NCBI GenBank assembly: GCA_036897625.1 | Contig: JAYMTA010000019.1 | Span: 41,575-105,574 of the forward strand | Direction of reading: 5' to 3' | From: Pelargonium cotyledonis | Taxonomy: Eukaryota; Streptophyta; Magnoliopsida; Geraniales; Geraniaceae | Length of the DNA stretch: 64,000 nucleotides | Position numbers and translations under genes: made by a program | Shown: piece after piece, positions 52,701 through 63,060 of the stretch | Numbering within the stretch: position 1 is the first letter of the stretch | Layout of the letters: each line of letters begins with the position of its first letter | The notes under the pieces: model-generated | Database searches by the model: none | Told to the model about the DNA's origin: nothing | Seen by the model: only the letters and a program-made list of their open reading frames with translations

Positions 52701-55700
52701 ACATTTTTACCTCAATTTGATATAGTTGAATTAAACTCTAGCAATTCATATACGAAGGCCCCTTGCAAGTTAATCTAAAACAAACTTCTACAACACCTAT
52801 TTTCTTTTTTTAATCTTAAAAAAGAGGATAACTCTAAAAATAATATCAGAATAATGCGGTCTAGCCATAACTGACATACCAAAAAAGGTACGAGAGGGCT
52901 CCTTTACCTCTATAAATTCTTTGGAAAAGGGCCAAAACCTTATACTCCTACTTTATACGTATTCTAAGTTCAGCACCTAATAATATTATACAAGGTTCTT
53001 TTAAATTAAAGCAGAATCTTATAACTCGGTACATAAAAAGGATTCGCCTTCTAAAGAAAAAACTACTTTTAAGCTGACTATTATTTTGTATCCCAGGACC
53101 GTGCGATTCGAACCACTGACAAAATTTTTTTATTACTTTGTTCTGCCAAGCATGAACTCTACTTAATTTTAATAAAGCCTTTTATTTATTTATAGGTTAT
53201 TTCTCGAGGAATTCTGAGGGTATATGCTTGCAGGTAATTAGAGAGTAATAACTTTCCTAAAAGCGCATAAGGCATATAAAATCCAGAATGAATATCTATT
53301 TTTATATCCTTGATAACTAGCATGTATAACCAACCGTATATCCAGCCCAGGAGTTCCTTTTAAGCGCTCCTTAACAACCAACTTTAGTTATGTAAAGATT
53401 AAGACTGCAAGAAATATGCCCCTAATTTTGAAAAGGAATATTGCACTAAAGTTTTTTATATATTATTAATTTCAGATTAACTCTTTTTGGAATGCATGTT
53501 TGGCGTATCCATAATTTGTGTAAACAAGTTTCATTCTTTTTCGTATATTAAGAAAAAATATAGCAGAATCAGTAAGAAAGACCTATGATATACCAAATAC
53601 CTGCCACGTAATTAATAATTAAGATAACAAGTTTATTGAAAACTTTTTTATTATTAAAGACAATACAAATCTAATATTATATTAGGTATTTATCAAGTTT
53701 TTGTTAAATATGAGGAGGGAAAGGGTTCTTGGGAGTGATTTTAATAATAAACAACTCTAAGTCTTGAATCAACGTAATGCAAAAGCGATTCAATTAACTA
53801 AGTTATTTTGAAAAGCAAGTTTTTAGGTATCAGCTATGAGCATCGAGATTTCCGCCCTGGAGAATATACAATCAAAGATCAATTAGACTCAGTGTGTGCC
53901 AGAGCTAAGAAATACTTGTATAAGCAGTCCCCATTACTAAAAAGAGATACGAGCTGAATTAGGGCATGAGTAGTACTCCAACAGATGAACAAGGACTGGA
54001 ATGCCTATAAGCACAGAAGCTGTTTAGTATATAGTATATCTTCAAGAAAGTAGTTCATTAGGTGTTTACCTTATTATGTTTCAAAATAACAAGGGTTCCC
54101 TTATATTATTATTCTAGCTTTACCTTTACTTGAGAAGCTGCTATTCGATAAACTTTTTGGAAAAAAGGGCGGGCCTTCTCTAACATATTCTGGGCTTACC
54201 CGATTGACTACTAAGTGATGCGTTGGTAAAACCTCAATAGGGGCGCGATAATCTGATGTGGAAGACTTTTTTTTTACGATGCTAAGCTAGGATCCTGAGA
54301 ACCCCTTTTGTGTATATAAATCCATGGGTCTACTCTAAAAGAAGATGTGAATCTTTTTTGGGTACTTACTATTAATTAGCTTGCTTGATCTTGATTCTTA
54401 AACCTTGGAAAAGTTCCTATTGTACTCCCCTTACATGTATAATAGTTTTGATTCCTCGCGTCAAATGCTGTAGGATTCCAAATTGCAAATTCTCTTGTTT
54501 ACCAAGTAAGTGCTGCAACGATACAACACTAGACTCAGATAGCTAAGAAAAGTCTAGCTCTAAAGAAAAGTATACTGATACAGAGTAGTACAAAGGTTAG
54601 GATAGGCATATCATAAGATTAGGGAGAAGAAGAAAAACAACCGAATCAAGATCAATAAAAAGTGTTTGTCTATGTGTTGTAAGTCCGTGTATCTATACTT
54701 ACTACTTGGATGAACCTCCTATGTCAATACCTGAATGAGGATCCAAACCTGTGGCCTTTCTTTTGATTGGAGTTTGATCTATCTGTATCTTTTTAAACGA
54801 AACTCTACATCTACAAGGAGCCCCTAGGGATAGGTAAACACCTTATACTAATTAAGAGAATAGTTAGATTGACAATGAAACTTGATAAAGGTTTTAAGTA
54901 AAACGGAAGACACTTTATAGAGAACTTTTTTCAACCAAAGGGACGCTGCAAAGAATATGAATATCAAATTGAGATTGATCAGACTTGTACTTTGGGGATA
55001 TACCCGAGAAGCGCGTAATGTAATATAAAGAGGTCCTGCACTACAAGGATATTGTTTACTTATGGTTGTCATCATATATTTTGAGACAAGAATTCGCAGA
55101 TTAGAAAGAACTTTCCGGATTAATGGATTAGAACCCTTGGTAATTATATCCTTCTTATTTCTACTCTTTTTGCTTCTTACTATTTACTATACAATTTTAT
55201 TGATTAAGACTAGCGCTAGGGGCACGAAACTCAAAGCCTTACTACAGTGTTAGCAGAATTGCGGGTATGCTAATGACTTGCTGTATAGAGACTTAATAGG
55301 GCGCACAGCATTGATAACCAGCAAAAAATTCTATTTGTTTTGTTAGATAAAGTAAGAGAATACTTCATATACAAAAAACATTTGAAGAGTTTCGGGAAAC
55401 CCTCCCTATAAAACTGCGCGGAATAGACAAGATCCTCTCTATCTATACTCATTTAAGACGAAGCTCTATTCAACTTATAAGGTTTTTTCTATATTATATA
55501 CTCTTCCATATATTCTCGAGTTCGCACAGGTGGTACTAATTGAAACCCTAAATGTGATCTTATCTATTCATCAATTGTTAACATATAACAAATTTCCTAC
55601 TAAAATTTTGAATACTTAATTTACAACGTCTTTACAGAACTCACTTACAAGCTTAGTTATGATGAAACACCCTCATATATAGACAATGGATGAAAGCCGC

Positions 55701-55911
55701 ATACTAACTTATCCAGAGAGCAAGTTTTGGAGATGCTAGTAACCTTGGCGTAAACATTTTACTGAATATATAGTACTAAGTACGCTTAAGGAATGGAAGC
55801 CCTAGATTTAGCATTTAGAGAGACTTTTTATAGTTTTAAAAGGAACAGTCAACAACTAAGAGACACATAGAACATGATCCATAATAAGAATTCTTCGGAG
55901 AGATCCTGAGC
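49701..55911. other. AT-rich spacer, no gene seen
   Basis: ORFs of 60-82 codons have no motifs. T-loop-like minus-strand words occur near 50429, 53107, 54735 and 55116. A family A-like stretch lies at 54540-54600. A taggggcgcg word lies at 54238-54247. Confidence 0.45.
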
Positions 55912-55958
55912 TCTCGCGGGATTCGAACCCGTGATTTTGCTCGTAGCCATTCCGCGTC
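55912..55958 (-). pseudogene. tRNA 3'-half relic (trnR-ACG-like)
   Basis: The minus strand reads acgggttcgaatcccgc: T-loop TTCGAAT with four of five stem pairs, the best T-arm in the window. It is preceded by atggctacgagc, which resembles the anticodon arm of trnR-ACG (CTACGAA loop). No 5' half of the same tRNA is adjacent. The relic at 56018-56077 lies upstream on the same strand but its acceptor does not pair with this one. Confidence 0.45.
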
Positions 55959-56017
55959 ATACGAATCTTTATTGTCAACTTTTGCACAAGCAGATCTAAA
56001 AAAAGAAAGAAAAAAAA

Positions 56018-56077
56018 CACTTTAACCCACGTACGTTCAGTTCAAAGTCCAGTGCTCTACCACTGAGCTATACACCC
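56018..56077 (-). pseudogene. tRNA 5' two-thirds relic (Lys-like 5' end)
   Basis: The minus strand begins gggtgtatagctcagtgg, matching the 5' end of organelle/bacterial-type tRNA-Lys. The D-stem GCTC/GAGC is fully paired. The anticodon loop reads ctttgaa (UUG if taken literally), but the anticodon stem is mispaired. The T-arm decays into a purine/pyrimidine tract after gtgggttaaag. The 3' acceptor is absent. Confidence 0.5.
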
Positions 56078-57846
56078 ACAGAGAAGGGTTTCCTTTTGAG
56101 GATTAGGATATAGCCCTCTCCTATACAACATAGAGTCTTGTTCTTTACATCATTTTAGTTTTAGTTCCTTAAACGAAACCCCTAAACCTTTTCCAGCTAA
56201 AATGTTACTACTTTAGTATCATAACCTATTTCTTAATAACTATAACTTTCTTGGTTGTACTCTTCTTCATAGCTATACCCGCACTTTTAACACCTGGACT
56301 ACCGCTTAGTGTAGCTAGTGTATTCCCTATCTTATTACTTAAATTTGCTCTCTTTTTTAGATTAAGAAATTCCTCCCAAAATGAATTACCCCTAGTGACT
56401 TACTAACTTGAATTGGAGTCCCTTTAGGCAGAACACTAGAGCTACAGAGTACAGTAACACACTAAGGGTTCTAATTCTAGAACATTTTGAAGTAAGACTA
56501 ACTGAAAAGGGTCTTCCTAAGTTACTTATATATCCAAGACCCTAAACTATACCCTTTTTTGATTTCATTTCCGAGATTCCTTACTTATAAATAAGATACA
56601 AAATACCTGACAAAGAAAAGAAAGAAACCGATATTCCCTGTAAATCCCGACCCAAAGGATTAAGATGAAAAATACAAGATATGAATATAACCAAGTTTGT
56701 TAGAAGTGAATGTTCCAAGTAAAATGGGTTCTAATGTAAGGTTTCAGGATAGGGGGTTTAGTACTCCCGACTTCAATTATATACAGAGATGCCTATAACA
56801 AACATGTTCAAAAAGGGTGCTCTTAGAAGGTTTTAGAGTTGAGGAAAGTATACTATAACAAAAGGTTTCTGCTTAAACGAACTCCTAAAAAGAGAGAAAT
56901 CCGGGTTTTCTTCTAGATCTCGTCAACTTGAATCGCTTAGATAGAATAACTTTGAATCAGAGCCAAACTTTATATGTATTCTATAAGCCGTTTAGTAGAG
57001 GGCTCGGGGTATATATTACTACATCGAAGAATTTCCCCACACAATAAAAAAGTAATTTAAAAGTACTAAAACGCTCAAACGATCACTGGTTACTACTTAT
57101 TATTTAGGAATTTCAGGGTAAGTAGGGAAAGCTTACACTTGTTGCTCAAGGGAAGACTTTTCTAAAATGCTTTCTTAAAAGTACAAGTTATTCTTATGAC
57201 CCACTGAATAGAATACTTTGTGGAACGAGCAACAAGTTCCAATGTCGAACAAGAAATACATTTCAAAGATCCTCATTAGAAATTGGGTTACCTAAAGAGG
57301 GACTCCCTGACACAACGGTTGAGCAATATATTTTAATAGACCAAGTCAGAAATCTGCTCTAGGTTTTGGAAACTAAAAAGGAAGCCAATTGAATAAAAAA
57401 GTGACCAAGCAACTGACAGTGTGGTAATTTTAAGGGCTAACTCTCTCTTCTTTTAGGGCATATCTTTGCCTTCCTTCTAACGAAGCATTAACTTACGTCT
57501 TGTATTATAGTAGGCTATGTGTTGCAATCCAATAGATCAAAAAGGTTTTCTTTATAAAACCCTTTCCTAATCAGAGTAGCTTTTAGAGGATAAAGAAGAA
57601 AGTACATATCTTTATCTTATGTATACTTAAATATTGTAATAAAAGTGGAAAACAGGGCACCGGATAAAGTCATCCTGGGATAAACTAGGAAAACTGATCC
57701 ACCCTACTTGATTTACAACTTCCTAAAAACAAAGACCTACTTTGAGTGCCCTAACAAGGAACCCCTTTTAGATGTTTACCCTCCTAAAAAAAGTCTTAGT
57801 TAAGAAATGACTCCTATTTTACAGTTTTTATCCTACTCTTTGTTCT

Positions 57847-57918
57847 GAGTCTAGCAGGATTTGAACCCTCTGCCGATAGCTTAAGAGCTCATTGTTATAC
57901 CAATTGAGCTATACACCC
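57847..57918 (-). pseudogene. tRNA-Lys-like relic, full length with CUU anticodon
   Basis: The 72 nt keep exact tRNA numbering: acceptor gggtgta, TA linker, D-arm, anticodon loop ctcttaa (CUU, Lys), five-base variable region, T-arm with ttcaaat loop, 3' acceptor tagactc and discriminator A. The start and T-arm closely resemble plant mitochondrial trnK-UUU as I recall it. Pairing has decayed: acceptor five pairs plus a wobble of seven, D-stem two of four, anticodon stem two pairs and a wobble of five, T-stem three pairs plus a wobble of five. It is most likely a pseudogene. A folded, edited or divergent tRNA is a less likely alternative. Confidence 0.6.
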
Positions 57919-57919
57919 A

Positions 57920-58739
57920 TAAAGGAAGCTTTCTATTTCGGTACCTATACCTCTTTATTCCCTGAACTCTTAAAGCTTTACCGAGACTCGTAAGGAAAAC
58001 TCTTCCTATTTAGTACATGGGCTACATACAGATTTGTTATACCTAACTTTTTTAAGTTATATAGTACTTATGATTAAAATTCGCTAGTAAGGGAAGCTTA
58101 TGAGATTCTTTAATTAACCAAGCTAGTTACAAGTATGCCTATTTTTAGTACCAATTAGACATACCAAAATACACAGTAGACCGGGGGGTTACTCTTATTT
58201 GTGCTATTCTGGAGACTGAGAACTCAAAATATTATCTCCTTTTGTCTAATCGGAATTGAGTATTACAAAAGTATAGATGGCTTAGAAAACTTTCTAGTGA
58301 GTTTATAAAGATAAAGACCTCCTCTGGTAAAGCGAGATTAAAAGGAAGTTCTAGTTGGTATAAGATAAAAGCTTTTCCAAGGTTTTGCTTTATTAAGAAA
58401 TATAAGTTTTTGCTTTTAGAGTATCGAATGTGTTTTTATAGTATAATTAAACATATAAGTAAAGAAAATATGCTCCAAAACCAAGACCCTTATTGCCCTG
58501 CTTAGCCGCTCTGCTTTAGGAATTGGAACCGCAGGAAGCTTATAAGAAGAAGACTGCTTACATTCAATCAACTAAACACTTTCCGGTAAAAGACAAAGTA
58601 AGTAGATTTACAGATGAAATCAGACAATGCCCATCTTTATATCTAGAATGCTGTTTATTTGTTGTTTGGGTACTAAGTAATGTGTTTCTACGTTTCGACT
58701 TTTTAGCAGGGTTTTTTTAGAGATTTCTTGAGTGGCTTA
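57920..58739. other. AT-rich spacer, no gene seen
   Basis: The 65-codon ORF at 58523-58720 has no recognisable motif. Nothing else is supported. Confidence 0.5.
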
Positions 58740-60890
58740 CCGTCTCCTTCTAATCCATCTAAGGCTAAACCCCCGGTACTGAGAAAGGGGAGGCACAAGA
58801 AGAGTAATAGGCCTTAACAACAAAGACGCTATACTTAGACTTCCTATTAAGTTTCTATCTATTAAGTCCTAAACGAGAAACCTAGAGAGTAACAAATCTC
58901 TTAAAGCAAGAACAAAAACCAAATAAGGGAAAACTAAGTACAACAAAGATAGATTATTACAACAAAACTAAAATGAATTGTAAGGCTATTTAAATGCTAT
59001 AAAATGCAAGTTGGTCTACTCAGTAAGGTGTTTGTACATTTAAGATATTTAACACTGGTTATGCTCTATTTTTAGGTTGCTTACCTTTTGAGAGGGAATC
59101 TATAATTCTATAATAAAGAATCAAAAGGTAATACCTCAATAAGAAAAAGAAACAAATACAATAACTATAAAAATAAGAATACAGAGTAACTATAATAAGA
59201 AGCTATAACCCCATTTAAACAATACTAACTACATTAGCTGCAGTAAGCACACTAGAGCCCTAAGAAAAGAATAAGACAATCCCTCTCTCTCCTTAGCTTA
59301 GCTTTGTCCTCCTCCTCTTCCCTCTTTCTTCTCCTCTACTAAAGACTTCGAGTCTAACAAGTCAACAAAGAGGAAGGAAATCTAAGTCATAAGAAAAGCA
59401 AGTCAAGCAAATAAAAGCAAGAACAAAGGAAAGTCAGTAGATGCTGATGGGTATTCTAATGTGCTAATGTACTAACTCTAACCCGGATTCTCCTAGCTCT
59501 AGCAGGTATTAATAAAACAAAGCAACAAAGAAATAGAAATCAAAGAAGTCTAGGTCAGAATAAGACGCAGAAGCAGAAGAAGTATATGGTGGTTATCCTA
59601 GTGCACGGATACACAATCAGGTAACTACCTACACAGCTAACCTTCCTCGCTATCGCTTCAGTCGGTAGGATAGATACTATTTCAACCTCTCTAAGCACTA
59701 CCCTCCATAGCGAAAAGCTGCATAGAACATTGAGGAATACAGCTTAGAAGAAACAACAACTAAAGTTACCCTAAAACCGCCAAATTATACATTACTTTAT
59801 ACAATCTAAGATTATCTAGTACAATATAAGAATACTAATACATACTCTTATACCATCTCTCTTATGCTCTATATATAGCTACATTAAGCTCTATAAGGGA
59901 ATACACTAGCTCCGAACAGGACTATCAATGCAAAGACAGCTTGCTAACAAATACATTAGGAAGAAGTAATAAGTCACCTACGGATAATTATTCTATCTTC
60001 CTAACTCCCTCTTTCAACTCTTTCTGCTTAGATAGTAACCTTCTTTGCATTCCTCTCTTGGCATAGATATGAGTCTCGAAAACAAAGAGTTAATTTAGTA
60101 TCCGGGTTAAGTAAAGTCTTTCGAACAACTAGAAACGAATAAGGATAGGATACCTACCAAAACTGCAATTCCTTGAACACAGGACTGCCTTTTTAACTAT
60201 GGAAAAGAAAATCTCAGGGTATGATAGGAAGATTAAATCCCTAAACTATAACAAGAGCTAGAATTAGAATATCGAGTTATAACAATTAGGATCGGACAAT
60301 CTCCTAAGGTTTAGCTTAAACTTACTTTGCAGGCGTACACAGTCACTCACAGCTTTCCATTATAACAATTCTTATTAAACACCTTTAACAAAGAAAACTC
60401 TTATCTTAGGAATCTCACAAGAACTCCTATAGACTCCTAGCTAGGCTCGTTTCCATTAGCTCCAAGCTCGCTAAGACATTCTAACACAAGAATACTATCG
60501 GAGTAAGTTGTTTGTAAGCGAGGAACCCCTTATAGCTGGCGAAGGACTTATAGACTTTCTTGTTAGTTTGACATAATTAAAGCAGAATGCAGTCTTAGCA
60601 CTTTAGTCTTTGTTGTAGTTGTAGCTAACAGAGCAAGCCTTAGTCTTAGTGGAGTTAAAGGGTAGTCCCAAGTGTAGGAAGGTCAATCTAGTCCAAGTCA
60701 GTTTACTTGTATCAGATCTTCTGTGTAACTCTATCTTTAGCTTTAGCCAGGAAATGTAGGAATCTCTTGTAAAGCTGTCCAAAGAAAGAAGATGCAGCTT
60801 AAAGGTTAAAGGTAAAGGAGGACACTAATGGAAATTCTCTTGTAGGCAAATAAAGCTTTCATAATTGTAGCTATGATGTATTCTGGTTAA
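58740..60890 (-). repeat. Repeat-rich block, inverted relative to 11-12.8 kb
   Basis: The reverse complement carries words of the 11-12.8 kb block: acctgctagagctaggagaa near 59490-59520 against acctgctgctaggaga near 11020, and a full family B copy at 59600-59720. The composition shifts towards short cta/aag words. No ORF is present. Confidence 0.5.
59600..59720 (-). repeat. Family B repeat, copy 4 (inverted)
   Basis: On the minus strand, tagtgcttagagaggtt, a tagtatct block, accgactgaagcgatagcga and ggaaggttagct occur in the same order as in copy 1 at 11640-11710. It is the best-preserved copy outside the tandem block, and its inverted orientation links the two ends of the window. Confidence 0.65.
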
Positions 60891-61360
60891 AGTGAATTAG
60901 TTTCCGACAATAGAGTATAGCTGATAAGACTTAGAGACAGGTATAGTTCCTAAAACTCCTAAGAATATGTAGTTTTGAGGGCTATCAAGATACAGAAGAA
61001 TTGGCTAGAGATAGGGTGTATCTCTCCTAAGAAAAGCTCTGAGGGTTTCCAAGAAGACTAAGAAAACCCCGGCTAAAGATATAGCTATGCGGGCTAGTAA
61101 GATAGAGTCTAGCTACAAAGACTGGGGTATTAGCAAGATTTGTTTTCTTGTGCTTCTCTGTTTCCGGGTTTTTTGAGTATTACGGATAATAAACAGGCAA
61201 TTAAAGATTTTAGAGAATAAAAGAACTGAAGTTAAAGTAAGGAGTTTTCCCTAAGCAATTTCTAGCTAAAGCTAGCCTTTTATTATAATAAGAGTACGAA
61301 GGAAAAGAAGAGTTTAGCTCTTAAGAGGATACAGTACCGAGTACCATTATAGCTAATAGG
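60890..61360. repeat. Family A repeat cluster (purine-rich)
   Basis: Recurring words are gatagagtctagctac, tatagctgataagac and gtttagctcttaagagg, related to the units at 29.7 and 31.5 kb. Ctagctaaagctagcc at 61263-61278 is the reverse complement of the core of the exact 18-mer found at 1861 and 2207. Confidence 0.45.
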
Positions 61361-62944
61361 AAAGCTGCAAGTATAGGTATTATGCTAGGGAATAACTAAA
61401 CTAAGGTAATCCGTTTCAAGGGGCGGGACTAAAAGAAAGCTTGTTTTTTTTTTCTTTATTTATGAGCCAGTTTAAGGTAGAGGAAGTCACAAGGAAATAG
61501 AAAATAAAGGATAGGCGTCTAAGTTCCTATTTAGAGGTTTGTATTTAGGAAGTTCTAGAAAATTTAGGAATTTTATATATAATCCTTTTTATAAGGTTTT
61601 GAGTCTTCTAACTAAAGAAAGTCACCCTGTATACTATACTAAAAAGGGTCGAGGTAGTTAGAGGGGCTTAACTAATTAGGGAATTTGTAAATAAAGCGTT
61701 TACTGAACAAGGTATTTATTTACCCGGCAGCTCTCGCAAGAAAGGTTGCTTAATTTAATATAAGGAAGCTTCCTCGACTCAAAAACCATTTCGAACTTGT
61801 TCTATACTAAGCCATTGTACATTTCGCCTATCAAGTTTATCAATTGAAAAAGTTTGTTCTGTCTCCGTTACACCACTTAGGATCAAATATCAAGTTCGTA
61901 AAAATTACTAATACCCATTAAAAATATAAAAAAAATCCGAGGGATAACAAGTTTATATATCAAGAGTTTCATTTCGAAAATGAGAAAGAGGTGGGATCCC
62001 CGTTTTTATTTCTTATAAAATATGTAAGTGGTTCCTTAACATTATATTTTAACCTATGTTATTTTTCGAAACTCGTGGGTAATTCAAGTAAACTTAGTAT
62101 CCCTTGTCTAAGTTCGTATTAGGTGTTATTGTTATGGTATATAATTAGCGCGGGTTCTTTATTAGAAATTAGAAGAAAAATACTCGTCGTGTTAGTCCTT
62201 TTGAAAACTACTGGACTTAGTTCTTTTCAGTTTTGTGAGTAATACCCCATCTTAGGGGTTTTTAGAGAGCTAGAGGTTTAACCCGATTCCTTGAGTATTT
62301 TATTTTCTATTGGATCCTGATCAGGGTAGACTTTTTTTAATATACTAGGAATCCATGAAAAGTAAGTTATCCTTTAGGGGCGCGCTATTCTAACTAATGA
62401 GTACACAGCTACTATAATATCAAGTAACAAGTAAGTAGGACTAGTAATATTTTAATGTAATCGAGAAAAAAACTGTTTTGTACTAATATCCAAGCAAGGA
62501 AAATTTTTATACAAGAATACACCAGGTCCTCAAGTTTAGAATTTCATGCAGCTTGCTCAGTGTTCTTTGTTTGTAAATAATAAAGTATGAAAAACCCTTT
62601 CTAAAGCCGGAAAGTTCCTAACACCTATCTATATATTCATAAGTAAGAAGGTAATAGAAGTAAGTATAAAAGGGTACTTCTCTGAGCAAGTTTATTGGAT
62701 GCAAGGAAAGTTAGTTTATCTTGATGAATGATTCCGATCTAGTCTAGATAAAAGCTGATATGAAGGCAAATAATTCTAGTTACAGAATCTCTAATCTCTT
62801 TCTTTTGCTAGGAACAACAGTTCTAATTTGTGACTGCCAAGTTTTTTCTTTGTTTTGTAAGTTGACTTGTGGCCGGTAACTCTATTCTATTTCGTTTGTT
62901 AAGGGACCAAGGGAGGGTTTTCTGTCAAGCTAAGGAGTTCATTT
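61361..62944. other. AT-rich spacer, no gene seen
   Basis: No gene is recognised. It contains a ten-T run (61444-61453) and a third taggggcgcg word near 62376. Confidence 0.5.
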
Positions 62945-63060
62945 TCAAAGCCCGTTTTTTCCGGTTGTTTGGTGTTACAATGTAAGGTGGTCTATCTCTA
63001 ATACTACTATAATGACTTAACCTCCCTCACTAGGTTCGTGTCGGTAGTTATGTATGTAGT
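62945..63060 (+). repeat. Dispersed repeat family D, copy 2
   Basis: Ttttttccggttgtttgg, caatgtaaggtgg, taatactactat, taacctccctc and gtgtcggtag appear in the same order as in copy 1 near 2.9 kb. Divergence is high, but the collinearity argues against chance. Confidence 0.45.
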
